Assembly (NCBI RefSeq): GCF_000220565.1
Contig: NZ_AFPM01000323.1
Coordinates: 1 to 48,000, forward strand
Reading direction: 5' to 3'
DNA from: Oceanicola sp. S124
GTDB lineage: Bacteria; Pseudomonadota; Alphaproteobacteria; Rhodobacterales; Rhodobacteraceae
DNA length: 48,000 nucleotides
The position numbers and the translations under genes are program-made. A model generated the notes under the pieces. That model was given only the letters and a program-made list of their open reading frames with translations, was not told where the DNA came from and ran no database searches. Of this stretch, positions 22,432-30,872 are shown piece after piece (position 1 is the first letter of the stretch; every line of letters begins with the position of its first letter).

Positions 22432-22889
22432 TGGCCCCCCTTACCGCAGATCGCAACACGCCTCGCTACGAGGGTGACACCCGCCACGGCCCGCTGGCGG
22501 CCTCGGTCAAGGCCTACGCCGGAGCCCTGCTGATGCGGAACGCCGCCGGTTACCTGGTTGCCGGGCAGACCGCGACCGGCCTGGTCGGCGTCGGCCGCTC
22601 GGAGGCCCAGGTCGACAATGGCGTTGGCTCGGCCGGCGACCTGTCCGTGGCCTACCGCCCCGGCTGCTTCCGCTTTGCCAACTCTGCCGCAGCGGACGAG
22701 GTCACCATCGCCGACATCGGCGAGCTGGCCTACGCGGTCGATGACCAGACCGTGGCCAAGACCGACGGCACCGCTTCCCGCTCGCCCGCCGGCATCATCG
22801 AGGACGTCGACGCCCAGGGCGTCTGGATCCGCCTGGATGAAGCCCTGACCAAGGCCGCAGCCACCGCCGCTGCCGCAGCCGCAGCCTGA
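22431..22889 (+). CDS. Head protein, putative capsid decoration (DUF2190-like)
   Basis: The product has 152 residues and lies between scaffold and major head protein. GPLAASVKAYAGALLMRNAA, GYLVAGQTATGLVGVGRSEA, a central FRFANS and SRSPAGIIEDVDAQGVWIRL form the short beta-rich pattern seen in DUF2190-type capsid stabilisation proteins. The C-terminus is an Ala run. It starts at ATG 22431, overlapping the protease stop by one base. Confidence 0.6.
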   Translation: MAPLTADRNTPRYEGDTRHGPLAASVKAYAGALLMRNAAGYLVAGQTATGLVGVGRSEAQVDNGVGSAGDLSVAYRPGCFRFANSAAADEVTIADIGELAYAVDDQTVAKTDGTASRSPAGIIEDVDAQGVWIRLDEALTKAAATAAAAAAA

Positions 22890-22902
22890 CGAGGACCCCA
22901 CC

Positions 22903-23796
22903 ATGCTTATCAACGCCGCAAATCTCGACAGCCTGCGCGTCGGCTTCAAGACCTCCTTCCAGGGCGGCCTGTCCCAGGCCTCCACCATGTGGGACCGGGT
23001 CGCCACCGAGGTGACCTCGACCCAGAAGGAGCAGAAGTACGGCTGGCTCGGCAAGATGCCGAATGTCCGCGAATGGATCGGCCCGCGCGCCGTTCAGAAC
23101 CTCGCGCAGCACGACTACGCCATCAAGGAAAAGCCCTGGGAACTGACCATCGGCGTCGACCGCGACGACATCGAGACCGACAACCTCGGCATCTACGGCC
23201 CGCTGTTCACCGAAATGGGCCAGTCGACCGGCTCGAAGAAGGACAGCCTGGTCTACGAGCTGCTGAAGGCCGGTTTCACGACCGAATGCTATGACGGCAA
23301 CTACTTCTTCGACACCGACCACACGGTGCTCGACGAGGCAGGCGAAGAAACCTCGGTCAGCAACACCGGCGGTGGCGCTGGCACGCCCTGGTTCCTGCTC
23401 TGCACCAACCGGGCACTGAAGCCGGTGATCCTGCAGAAGCGCAAGGACTTCGAGTTCGTCGCCAAGGACAAGGTCACCGACGACAACGTCTTCAACAACA
23501 AGGAATTCGTCTACGGCGCCGACGCGCGTTTCAACGCGGGCTTCGGCTTCTGGCAGATGGCCTACGGCTCCAAGCAGACCCTGAATGCCGCTGCCTATGG
23601 CACGGCACGGGCGGCGCTCAGTGGCATGAAGGGGGACTATGGCCGTCCCCTGGGCCTGATGCCGAACCTGCTGGTCGTGCCCCCGTCGCTGGAAAGCGCC
23701 GGCCGGAAGATCCTGAATTCCGAGCTGGGGACCGGTGGCGAGACCAACGAGTGGAAGGGCACCGCCGAACTGCTCGTCGTGCCCTGGCTGGCCTGA
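22903..23796 (+). CDS. Major head subunit (Mu gpT-like)
   Basis: The 297-residue product fits the Mu-like major head subunit family: the N-terminal NAANLDSLRVGFKTSFQGGL, TSTQKEQKYGWLGKMP, REWIGPRAVQNL, ELTIGVDRDDIETDNLGIYG, FFDTDHTVLDE, FGFWQMAYGSKQTLNAAAYG and LLVVPPSLE. It forms the capsid shell with the HK97 fold. A strong terminator lies 29 bp downstream, fitting high expression. Confidence 0.93.
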   Translation: MLINAANLDSLRVGFKTSFQGGLSQASTMWDRVATEVTSTQKEQKYGWLGKMPNVREWIGPRAVQNLAQHDYAIKEKPWELTIGVDRDDIETDNLGIYGPLFTEMGQSTGSKKDSLVYELLKAGFTTECYDGNYFFDTDHTVLDEAGEETSVSNTGGGAGTPWFLLCTNRALKPVILQKRKDFEFVAKDKVTDDNVFNNKEFVYGADARFNAGFGFWQMAYGSKQTLNAAAYGTARAALSGMKGDYGRPLGLMPNLLVVPPSLESAGRKILNSELGTGGETNEWKGTAELLVVPWLA

Positions 23797-23825
23797 CGCC
23801 GCAGACGAAGCGGTCAGTTTACCGA

Positions 23826-23850
23826 GGGGCCGGTCCGGCCGGCCCCTTTT
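23826..23850 (+). terminator. Rho-independent terminator after the major head gene
   Basis: GGGGCCGG (23826-23833) pairs with CCGGCCCC (23839-23846) around five bases, followed by TTTT. It probably ends or attenuates the head operon before the tail genes. Confidence 0.8.
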
Positions 23851-23871
23851 GTAAGCTGACAGGAGAGCAAA

Positions 23872-24285
23872 GTGACCGACAAGAGCGCAGAACGCATCGA
23901 TCTCGAAGAGCGTGCCAAGGCTGCCGGCGTGAAGTTCGCCGGCAACATCGGCGATGAGAGCCTGAAGGAACGGGTCGAGGCGGCCGAGGCCGCCGCCAAT
24001 ACCGCACCGGGGACGTCCGACCAGGAAAACCCCGTGGGGTCCACGGAGCAAGTGGTTTCGGATGAGGGCCCGGTACTGGCGGAGGTCCAGACGGCCCCCG
24101 CCACCGAAATCCCGCATGTTCTGGTCATCTCCGGCCCGGCGCGCGGCTTCCGTCGTGCAGGCCGCCGCTTCGGCCCCCAACAGGTCACCATCCCGGTCAA
24201 GGACCTCAGCGACGACGCCTACACCGCGCTGCTCTCCGAACCGGCCCTGACGGTCGTCGAGCTGGGCAAGCCCCAGGGCGACTGA
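23872..24285 (+). CDS. HI1506-like protein (Mu gp35-like)
   Basis: The product has 137 residues, starting at GTG 23872 after AGGAGAG. The N-terminal KAAGVKFAGNIGDESLKERV is a small LEM/SAP-like helical motif. The C-terminal half (GFRRAGRRFGPQQVTIPVKD, then LALTVVEL-like end strands) matches the HI1506/FluMu gp35 domain next to major head genes. The middle is an Asn/Ser/Glu linker. It is probably a head-associated structural protein. Confidence 0.7.
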   Translation: MTDKSAERIDLEERAKAAGVKFAGNIGDESLKERVEAAEAAANTAPGTSDQENPVGSTEQVVSDEGPVLAEVQTAPATEIPHVLVISGPARGFRRAGRRFGPQQVTIPVKDLSDDAYTALLSEPALTVVELGKPQGD

Positions 24286-24420
24286 TCCCCGGCGGGAGGC
24301 CGGCGGGCAGCGGCCGGGATGGGCTCCGAGCCGTGAGAGACGACAGCCCAGCTCCTTCGGGGGCCTGCCCGGCGGCGGGCGATCGCCGCCGGGACCCTCG
24401 CAGCCAGGACCCGCACGACC

Positions 24421-24849
24421 ATGACCTACGCCACCCTCGACCAGCTCACCGACCGTTTCGGCAGCGAGATGCTCGTCAGCCTTACCGATCGCGCCACCGT
24501 GCCGACCGGGGAAGTTGACGTGGATGTGGTCGATCGGGCCCTGGCCGATACCGATGCGGAGATCGATGGCTTCCTGCGTCCCCGCTACGTGCTGCCCCTG
24601 GCCGAGGTGCCGCCGCTGATCGCGGACCTGGCGCTGACCATCGCGATCTACAAGCTGCACCGCTATGCGCCGGATCCGAAGATCGCCGAGGACTACAAGA
24701 TGGCCCGACGCTCCCTGGAAGGGATTTCCAAGGGCGCAATCCGGATTCCGGCTGAAGGCGTCGAGCCCGAGGCCTCCGACACCACCGGCGCACGTATCAC
24801 CGATCGCGAACGGCCCTTCACCGAGGCAAACATGAAGGGCTTCATCTGA
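24421..24849 (+). CDS. DUF1320 family protein (Mu gp36-like head-tail connector)
   Basis: The 142-residue product fits DUF1320: YATLDQLTDRFGSEMLVSLT, VDRALADTDAEIDGFLRPRY, LADLALTIAIYKLHRY and EDYKMARRSLEGISKGAI. It corresponds to Mu gp36, a head-tail connector. The preceding 135 bases are non-coding and GC-rich; only a weak AGGA precedes the ATG. Confidence 0.85.
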   Translation: MTYATLDQLTDRFGSEMLVSLTDRATVPTGEVDVDVVDRALADTDAEIDGFLRPRYVLPLAEVPPLIADLALTIAIYKLHRYAPDPKIAEDYKMARRSLEGISKGAIRIPAEGVEPEASDTTGARITDRERPFTEANMKGFI

Positions 24850-25280
24850 TGCTCGACCTTGTGATCGACCGGCTGAAGGCAGAGGTCTCGACGCTCGAAG
24901 GGCGGGTCGAGGGCGCTGCCAGCTTCACCAGCCTCATGGAGCGCAACGCGCTGCCCCAGGTGACGCCCGCCGCCCATGTCCTTCCCCTGGGACTGACAGG
25001 CGGACAGGCCCAGGCGGCGACCGGGATGTTTACCCAGCTGTTCACCGAGGCCGTGGCCGTGGTCCTCACGATCCGCGGCCATGACCAGACCGGCGCCCGC
25101 GCGCTGTCCAGAGTCGATCCCCTGATCCGGTCGGTCATTTCGGCAATCGCCGGATGGGAACCCGATGACGAGATCGGAACCTTTCAGCTCCGGCGCGGTG
25201 CCCTCGTCAGCATCCGGGCCGGCGCGCTCGTCTACCAGCTCGATTTCACGATCACCGACCAGTTGAGGATCCCGACATGA
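24849..25280 (+). CDS. Mu gp37-like tail terminator protein
   Basis: The product has 143 residues with the gp37/DUF1834 pattern: DLVIDRLKAEVSTLEGRVEG, LPQVTPAAHVLPLG, FTEAVAVVLTIRGHDQTG, and a C-terminal beta strand ALVYQLDFTITDQL. It lies just before tail genes and is likely a tail completion protein. It overlaps its neighbours by one and four bases. Confidence 0.75.
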   Translation: MLDLVIDRLKAEVSTLEGRVEGAASFTSLMERNALPQVTPAAHVLPLGLTGGQAQAATGMFTQLFTEAVAVVLTIRGHDQTGARALSRVDPLIRSVISAIAGWEPDDEIGTFQLRRGALVSIRAGALVYQLDFTITDQLRIPT

Positions 25281-25420
25281 CCAAGAAGCCGCTCCCCCAG
25301 TCCGGTGGCAGCTACAGCCGCGATGAGGCCGGCAGCCTCAAGCAGGAGGTGGCCCCGACCAAGGAAGGGACCACGAAGAAGACCACCTCGCGCAAGACCG
25401 CGACGAAGAAGGAGGGCTGA
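25277..25420 (+). CDS. Small Lys/Thr-rich tail-region protein
   Basis: This is a 47-residue frame starting with an ATGA overlap at 25277 and ending three bases before the tail-tube ATG. The N-terminus TKKPLPQSGGSYSRDEAGSL is followed by a basic tail of Lys, Thr and Arg (KEGTTKKTTSRKTATKKEG). Position corresponds to the very small gp38-like protein of Mu-type tails, but the sequence does not match that family. Its stop-to-start packing supports translation, and its GGAGG provides the ribosome site of the tail-tube gene. Confidence 0.6.
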   Translation: MTKKPLPQSGGSYSRDEAGSLKQEVAPTKEGTTKKTTSRKTATKKEG

Positions 25421-25423
25421 TAG

Positions 25424-26356
25424 ATGCCCATCAAGTGGAAGTCGAAGATCCTGCTCGCGAAGATTGAGGACACCTACGGGACCGACCCGGCGCCGACCGG
25501 CGCGCTAAACGCGGTCCTGGCGAATGACGTTCGCCTGACGCCGATGGAAGGTTCGGACGTCGACCGCGACCTCGAAACGCCCTGGCTGGGCGCCTCCGGC
25601 ACGATGCCGGCCGAGCTTCACGCCACGCTGAACTTCAACGTCGAGATGGCCCCCTCCGGTGCCGCCGGCACAGCACCGGCCTGGGGTCCGCTCCTGCGCG
25701 CCTGTGCAGTGGCCGAGACGATCGAGGCCGGGGTATCCGTCACCTACAACCCGGTGAGCGATGACCACGAAAGTATTACGATCCACCTCCTGATCGGCTC
25801 GACCCGCTACGTCCTTCTCGGCACGCGTGGCAACTGCACGATCCAGCTCGATGCCCAGGGCATTCCCTATCTCGCTTTCGAGTTCACCGGGCTCTTCACC
25901 CAGCCCTCCGAACAGACCCGGCCGACGGTTGCGCTGGACGCCTACAAGAAGCCCCTGCTGGCGACCTCGACGAACACGCCGACCTTCCAGATGAACGGTA
26001 CGGACTTCGTGGCGCGCAGTTTCCGGATGAACCTGGGCAACAGCGTCGAGACCCGTTTCCTGATCGGATCCGAAGGCGTGCTGATCACCGACCGGTCGGA
26101 GACGATCGAGACGGTGGTCGAGGCGCTGGCCCTGACGAGCTTCAACCCCTTCGCCCTGGCCGCCGCCCAGACCGCCGTGGAAGTCGACCTGGTGCATGGT
26201 GTGACCGCCGGCAGCATCGCCGCGCTGAACGTGCCCGGTGCCCAGATGCAACGCCCGCAGGGGCTGGAGAACAGCCAGAACATCAAGGAATGGCCGCTGC
26301 GCCTCGTCCCGCTGCCTGTCACCGGCAACGACCAGTGGACCCTGACCCTCACCTGA
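25424..26356 (+). CDS. Tail tube protein (siphovirus type)
   Basis: The 310-residue product fits the phage tail tube 2 family: ILLAKIEDTYGTDPAPTGAL, VRLTPMEGSDVDRDLETPWL, LNFNVEMAPSGAAGTAPAWG, PLLRACAVAETIEAGVSVTY and VLLGTRGNCTIQLDAQG. It polymerises into the tail tube. No sheath gene of the Mu gpL type is found before it. This is the main evidence for a long non-contractile tail. Confidence 0.82.
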   Translation: MPIKWKSKILLAKIEDTYGTDPAPTGALNAVLANDVRLTPMEGSDVDRDLETPWLGASGTMPAELHATLNFNVEMAPSGAAGTAPAWGPLLRACAVAETIEAGVSVTYNPVSDDHESITIHLLIGSTRYVLLGTRGNCTIQLDAQGIPYLAFEFTGLFTQPSEQTRPTVALDAYKKPLLATSTNTPTFQMNGTDFVARSFRMNLGNSVETRFLIGSEGVLITDRSETIETVVEALALTSFNPFALAAAQTAVEVDLVHGVTAGSIAALNVPGAQMQRPQGLENSQNIKEWPLRLVPLPVTGNDQWTLTLT

Positions 26357-26371
26357 TCCCACGGAGCCCTC

Positions 26372-26701
26372 ATGTTCAAGATCAATGCCGCCCCCGAGTT
26401 CACCCACCCTGTCGTCGTGATGGTCCCCCAGGATGACGGCCACCGTGAGGAGACCTTCAAGGCCCGCTTCAAGGTGCTGCCGGACGACGATGTCGATGGC
26501 TATGACGTGTCGACGAAGGACGGGCTGAAGGAATTCCTGCGCCAGGTCTGGCTCGGGGCCAGCGACATCCAAGACGATGACGGCCAGGCTGTCGCCTGGT
26601 CGATAGACCTGCGCGACCAGCTGCTGGGCCTCCCCTACGTGCGGCTCGCTCTGCTGCGTACCTACATGTCGGCGCTGACCAAGGCCAAGGCGGGAAACTA
26701 A
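26372..26701 (+). CDS. Tail assembly chaperone (G-like)
   Basis: The product has 109 residues. It is acidic and mixed alpha/beta (HPVVVMVPQDDGHREETFKA, EFLRQVWLGASDIQDDDGQA, VRLALLRTYMSALTKAKAGN). Position between tail tube and tape measure fits the lambda gpG role. Its last codons are GCG GGA AAC TAA, placing the slippery heptamer GGGAAAC (26692-26698) right before the stop. A -1 slip would extend it by 116 residues. Confidence 0.75.
   Translation: MFKINAAPEFTHPVVVMVPQDDGHREETFKARFKVLPDDDVDGYDVSTKDGLKEFLRQVWLGASDIQDDDGQAVAWSIDLRDQLLGLPYVRLALLRTYMSALTKAKAGN
26692..26698 (+). promoter_or_regulatory. -1 programmed frameshift site GGGAAAC
   Basis: G GGA AAC is an exact X XXY YYZ slippery heptamer in the zero frame, directly followed by the chaperone stop TAA. 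The -1 frame is open from 26581 to 27045 and has no ATG, GTG or TTG before 26899. GC-rich self-complementary sequence begins about 15 bases downstream. This matches the conserved G/GT frameshift of tailed-phage chaperone genes; lambda uses GGGAAAG. Confidence 0.75.
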
Positions 26702-27048
26702 GGGCGGTCGGGCGGGCCTGGGCGGAGGGCCGGCTCGGCCAGGAAAGCGCTGAGGACGCAGAGGAAGACGCGGATCTCTGGGGCATCGATCTGGAGGTCC
26801 TGAAGCCTGCCAAAGATATCTTCGAGATTTGGTCCGCGCATCTGCCAGCCCTCCAGACCTTCCTGGCGATCTGCACGCAATGGCGGGTCGCGATCGGGAT
26901 GTCCGGCATGGTGACCGTCGGGCTCGACTACGCCTCGGCCGAGGCTGGTCTTCGTCTCTCGGGCGACGTGCCACCGCCTTCGGTCTGGTCGGACCTGAGG
27001 CTGATTGAAAGCGGAGCGCTGGAAGCGCTGAACGAGGACCGGAAATGA
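26698..27048 (+). CDS. DUF1799-like T extension, made by -1 frameshift
   Basis: This 116-residue frame has no start codon of its own at its head. Read after the slip (CTA AGG GCG GTC) it continues the chaperone to a 225-residue fusion. Landmarks are AEDAEEDADLWGIDLEVLKP, FEIWSAHLPALQTFLAICTQ, the segment WRVAIGMSGMVTVGLDYASA, and SVWSDLRLIESGALEALNED. This resembles the DUF1799 family found just before tape-measure genes. Its stop overlaps the tape-measure start (ATGA). The T part should bind the tape measure during tail assembly. A first internal ATG at 26899 would leave only about 49 residues. Confidence 0.75.
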   Translation, partial: LRAVGRAWAEGRLGQESAEDAEEDADLWGIDLEVLKPAKDIFEIWSAHLPALQTFLAICTQWRVAIGMSGMVTVGLDYASAEAGLRLSGDVPPPSVWSDLRLIESGALEALNEDRK

Positions 27049-29507
27049 CAACGGCACTCTCCATCCTGATCCGGGCCGATGGAAAGGCGGCCCAGGCGGA
27101 GCTGCAGAAGCTCTCGGCAAGTGCCGACAAGGCCGGCCTCTCAGTGCAGTCGCTCGGGAAGAAGGGCACCGCCACGGATGCCGAGATCGCAGCGCTGAAT
27201 GCGGAGCTCGCAAAGGCCTCGGCCCAGGTCGAGGTGCTGACCAGCTCCGAGGCCAAGGCCGTCGCCCAGATGGCGCAGATGCAGGCGCAGGTCGACCAGA
27301 TAAACGCCAGGTTCATGGGCATGAACCGCAGCGCCCCCATGGCCGCTGGCAGCATCAGCAACCTCACGGCACAGTTCAACGACCTTGGCGTCATGCTCGC
27401 GGCTGGCCAGAACCCGTTTCAGCTTGCGATCCAGCAGGGTACGCAGATCACCCAGGTCATCGGTCCGATGGGGGCGCGTGGTGCTGTCCGTGCTCTGGGC
27501 ACGGCCTTCCTGTCCCTGCTGAGCCCCGTAAACCTCGTCACACTCGGCGTCATCGCCGGCGGCGCTGCGCTGGTGCAATGGGCGTTCAAGGTCGAAGACG
27601 CGGAAGAGAAAACCCTGACTTTCGCCGAGAAGGTGGACGAGGCGGCCGCTGCAATCGGTCGGGCAGAGCAGGCAGCGGCCTTTGCCAGCATGGGCGGCCT
27701 GGAAGACATGCGGGCCAAGTACGGCGAGATCTCCGACCAGGTGCTGGCCCTGTCGGAACGCCTCTTCGACATCGAACGCCGCGCGGCCGTCGCCAAGGTT
27801 TCGATCGTCCTGGATGATGCGACGGGCGAAAAGTTCGACACGGAGATCGAGCGGATTGCCGGGGCCGTGGGCGCGGCCCTGGCCGGCGCCGGCAGCCAAG
27901 CCAATGCTGAGCAGCTGGAGCTGGCACGGAAAAACCTGCGCGACATCGAGGCCGAGATCGCCACGATGAGTTTCGCAAACCAGTTCACAGGCGACCTTGA
28001 GAAACAGGCTGGGATCTATCGAAATGAGATTGCTGCTCTAGAGGGTGACTTGGGCAACATTGGCGCTCTCGCCCAAGACCTCTCGATTTCCCCGGACTTT
28101 GCGCGTGAGATCGCGGAGATTCGCGCGTCGATCAGCGAAGCGCTCTCCGCTGGCGACCTTGGGGCAGTTGCCGACCAGATTGCCCGGATGCAGGCCGCCC
28201 TGAAGGAAAGCGGTGCGACGATCGATCAGGACGTGGCTGACGGCCTCACCCGCGCCGAAGACCTGGCACGTCAGGCGGCCGCGCAGTTGGCCGAAGGCAA
28301 GGCAAATGCCGAGGGTCTGGCGAACGCCGGCATGGCCTCGGCGATCTCGGCCGCCCGGTCCGAAGCGTCCCGGCTTGCCGACGAGCTGGTCCGCGCCTTC
28401 GAGGCCTCCGCCTCGCTCTCGGCCCAGGGAGTTCGCTCCGTCGAGGAGGCGCAGCTCCGTCTCGACCTGGCCAATGAACCCGTTGAGCTTGCCCGGCAGC
28501 TCGGTGTCCGGCAGATGCAGCAAACGCAGGGCGTGCGTCGCGAAGGTGCCACCGGAGCCGAACTGGCCGCGCTCGATGCTGAAGCCGTCGCCTACGGCAA
28601 CCTCATGGCCCAGGAGGCCGAGCTCAATCAACAGCGCTCGGAGCGCCTGAAGAAGACCAGGAGCAGCGGCGCTGAAACCGATGCGGTTCGCAAGCTCATC
28701 GAGCAGGAGCAGCTGCAGCTCGACCTTCTGCGCGAGACTGACCCCGTCCAGAAGGAGATGATCCGCAACCGAGAAACCCTGGCGTCGGCCACCGAAACTG
28801 AGCGCGCAGAGGTGGAAGCCCTGATCCGCACCAGGATCGAAGAGAACGACGCCCTGACCTCGCTGACACAGCAGCAAGAGTTTTATGCGCAGACGGCATA
28901 TGACGCGATCGATGGCTTGGTCTTCCGCGGGCAGTCGCTCGCCGACACCTTTGCGAGTGTAGCCGACATGATCGGCCAGGCTGTGCTCAAGGCCGCCCTC
29001 CTGGGCGAGGGTCCGCTGGCTGGGATGTTCGGGACCAGCTCGGGTGGTGGCTTGCTGGGCACGCTCTTCTCTGGCCTGACAGGCGGGCTTCAGGCCCGCG
29101 CAGAAGGCGGATATGTCCATGGTCCCGGCGGGGCCAAGTCCGATGATGTGCTCATGTGGGCATCGGCAGGCGAATACGTCATGAACGCCCGCGCCACGCG
29201 CCAGAACCGCCACCTGCTTGAATCGCTGAACGCCGGAGGCCTTCCGGCCTTTGCGCAAGGTGGGTTGGTCGGAGGTGCAGGCGCCGCGAGCGGGTCTCCC
29301 CGCCTCGTCATGCCCGCACCGATCATCAACAATTTCGGCACCGACGACGTCGACGTCGATGTCCAGCCCGACAGCAAAGGTCAGCCGCAGCTGGTCATGA
29401 CCGTCGGCCGGCAGGCCGCAGCTGCAGTCGCTCAGCGTGGCAACCCGCTGCGCCGGACCATGCAGAATGAGTTCGGCCTGCGACCGACGACGAGGAACCG
29501 GGGATGA
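27045..29507 (+). CDS. Tail length tape measure protein
   Basis: The product has 820 residues. The N-terminal region (SILIRADGKAAQAELQKLSA, LTAQFNDLGVMLAAGQNPFQ, LAIQQGTQITQVIGPMG) is the TMP_2 prophage tape-measure pattern. A hydrophobic segment lies at about 166-188 (PVNLVTLGVIAGGAALVQWA). Long Ala/Glu/Leu helical stretches follow. The C-terminus contains ARAEGGYVHGPGGAKSDDVL, typical of tape-measure ends. By the usual 0.15 nm per residue the tail would be around 120 nm, an estimate only. It overlaps the frameshifted T frame by four bases. Confidence 0.9.
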   Translation: MTTALSILIRADGKAAQAELQKLSASADKAGLSVQSLGKKGTATDAEIAALNAELAKASAQVEVLTSSEAKAVAQMAQMQAQVDQINARFMGMNRSAPMAAGSISNLTAQFNDLGVMLAAGQNPFQLAIQQGTQITQVIGPMGARGAVRALGTAFLSLLSPVNLVTLGVIAGGAALVQWAFKVEDAEEKTLTFAEKVDEAAAAIGRAEQAAAFASMGGLEDMRAKYGEISDQVLALSERLFDIERRAAVAKVSIVLDDATGEKFDTEIERIAGAVGAALAGAGSQANAEQLELARKNLRDIEAEIATMSFANQFTGDLEKQAGIYRNEIAALEGDLGNIGALAQDLSISPDFAREIAEIRASISEALSAGDLGAVADQIARMQAALKESGATIDQDVADGLTRAEDLARQAAAQLAEGKANAEGLANAGMASAISAARSEASRLADELVRAFEASASLSAQGVRSVEEAQLRLDLANEPVELARQLGVRQMQQTQGVRREGATGAELAALDAEAVAYGNLMAQEAELNQQRSERLKKTRSSGAETDAVRKLIEQEQLQLDLLRETDPVQKEMIRNRETLASATETERAEVEALIRTRIEENDALTSLTQQQEFYAQTAYDAIDGLVFRGQSLADTFASVADMIGQAVLKAALLGEGPLAGMFGTSSGGGLLGTLFSGLTGGLQARAEGGYVHGPGGAKSDDVLMWASAGEYVMNARATRQNRHLLESLNAGGLPAFAQGGLVGGAGAASGSPRLVMPAPIINNFGTDDVDVDVQPDSKGQPQLVMTVGRQAAAAVAQRGNPLRRTMQNEFGLRPTTRNRG

Positions 29508-29923
29508 TCATGACCTGGCCCACCTCTCTGCCGCGCCCGGAGCGCACATCGTTCCAGAGGCAGCGTCAGGACGCCCGCCGTCGCCGCCAGAGCGAAGCCG
29601 GCCCGCCCGCCTATGGGCGCCGTTTCTCCAGCGCGGCGACCATGGTGACGCTCTCGGTGCTGCTCACCAGGAGCCAACGCGAGGTCTTCGATACCTTCTA
29701 TGTCGAGGACTGCCTCGACGGTTCCCGCCTGTTCAGGATGCCCGATCCGACGACTGAAGGCTGGCCGCTGAAAGACCCCTCTGGCGCCCAGCTCTATGAC
29801 GAGAGCGGCGCCCCTCTGCTCATGTCAGGCAGCTGGCTCTGCGCCTGGGGAGATCAGCCCCCACGCGAGACTGTCCTGGGCATCGAGTTCCGGAAATCCT
29901 TCAACATCGTGGTGATGCCATGA
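29504..29923 (+). CDS. Minor tail protein, unrecognised
   Basis: The product has 139 residues (or 137 from the ATG at 29510). The N-terminal part is basic (RTSFQRQRQDARRRRQSEAG). The second half has FDTFYVEDCLDGSRLFRMPD, GSWLCAWGDQPP and a final beta strand. Position between tape measure and the DUF1833-like gene suggests a distal tail protein. It overlaps its neighbours by four bases. I cannot name a family with confidence. Confidence 0.6.
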   Translation: MIMTWPTSLPRPERTSFQRQRQDARRRRQSEAGPPAYGRRFSSAATMVTLSVLLTRSQREVFDTFYVEDCLDGSRLFRMPDPTTEGWPLKDPSGAQLYDESGAPLLMSGSWLCAWGDQPPRETVLGIEFRKSFNIVVMP

Positions 29924-30444
29924 GACGTGTCAGCCTCAACGCCCGCCAGGCGCAGGACAGCGTGACCTCGCAGGAGATCGAGGTCGTGTTGTTCGAGATC
30001 ACGCATCCAGATCTGGATGAGGTGATCCGGCTTTCCACGGATCCGACCGAGAAGCTGAGCGAAGACCCCTATCTCATGGGTACGCGCTCGACCTGGCGCG
30101 GCGCCGATCCTGCGACCGAGCCCTGGCTCTGGATCGTCGCCTCGACCCTGCTGCCGTCCGATCTGGAGGATGCGCCGGCGAGCTCGACCCTGGTCCTGGA
30201 GAACCTCGACAGTGACATGGTGAGCCTCGTGCGCAGCATCTCGACCCCGCCATCGGTCAACATGGCCGTTGTCCTCGCCGACAGCCCAGACGTCATCGAG
30301 GCCGAGTACCTGGACCTGCAGATCGTCTCGGCCGACATCGATGCCGGCGAGATCGTCTTGTCGATCAGCCGCGACGAGATCGAAGCCGAGCCTTTCCCGT
30401 CCGGCCGCATGACGCGCGAAAGCTTCCCGGGGTTGTTCCTATGA
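29920..30444 (+). CDS. DUF1833-like tail protein
   Basis: The product has 174 residues. RRVSLNARQAQDSVTSQEIE, VVLFEITHPDLDEVIRLSTD, LPSDLEDAPASSTLVLENLD and PDVIEAEYLDLQIVSADIDA are the pattern of DUF1833, found between tape-measure and NlpC/P60 genes in siphovirus-type tails. It is probably part of the tail tip, like lambda gpL or gpM. It overlaps the next gene by four bases. Confidence 0.65.
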   Translation: MRRVSLNARQAQDSVTSQEIEVVLFEITHPDLDEVIRLSTDPTEKLSEDPYLMGTRSTWRGADPATEPWLWIVASTLLPSDLEDAPASSTLVLENLDSDMVSLVRSISTPPSVNMAVVLADSPDVIEAEYLDLQIVSADIDAGEIVLSISRDEIEAEPFPSGRMTRESFPGLFL

Positions 30445-30872
30445 GCTGGTCGAACCGCTTCATCGGTCTGCCCTGGCAGGAGTTCGGGCGTGGCCGCTCT
30501 GGTGCCGATTGCTGGGGGCTGGCCTGCGTCATCTACCAGGAAGAGCTCGGCATCAGCCTGCCGGACTACCTCGGCTATGGCTCGGCCGAGGAGCTTGGCG
30601 AGATCTCTGCCCTGGTCGACGGGGCATTGAACTCGCCGCTCTGGCTTCCGACGGAAGGGCCGGCCATCGCCTTTGACATCGCTGTGTTCCGCCGCGGGCG
30701 CCTCAGCTCGCATATCGGCATCGTCGTTCGCCACGGCCTGATGATCCACATGGAGGGCGAGGATGCCGCCAAGCTCGCCGACTACACCAGCGGTGCCTGG
30801 AAGCACCGTTTGACGGGGCATTACAGGCACTTTGAACGGCCTGTTCAAATCGTCTCGGAGGCCGCCCGATGA
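30441..30872 (+). CDS. NlpC/P60 family tail peptidase
   Basis: The product has 143 residues. The catalytic Cys24 lies in GADCWGL, His91 in SSHIGIVV and a third polar residue His103 in MIHMEG: the NlpC/P60 triad. It corresponds to the lambda gpK position, between minor tail proteins and the J-like gene. It probably cleaves cell-wall peptides at the tail tip during DNA entry. It has no signal peptide, as expected for a virion protein. Confidence 0.85.
   Translation: MSWSNRFIGLPWQEFGRGRSGADCWGLACVIYQEELGISLPDYLGYGSAEELGEISALVDGALNSPLWLPTEGPAIAFDIAVFRRGRLSSHIGIVVRHGLMIHMEGEDAAKLADYTSGAWKHRLTGHYRHFERPVQIVSEAAR

Noticed and set aside
25424-29507. Mu-type contractile tail
   Set aside because: No sheath (gpL-like), baseplate spike or contractile baseplate genes were found; the tube, chaperone and tip genes are of siphovirus type.
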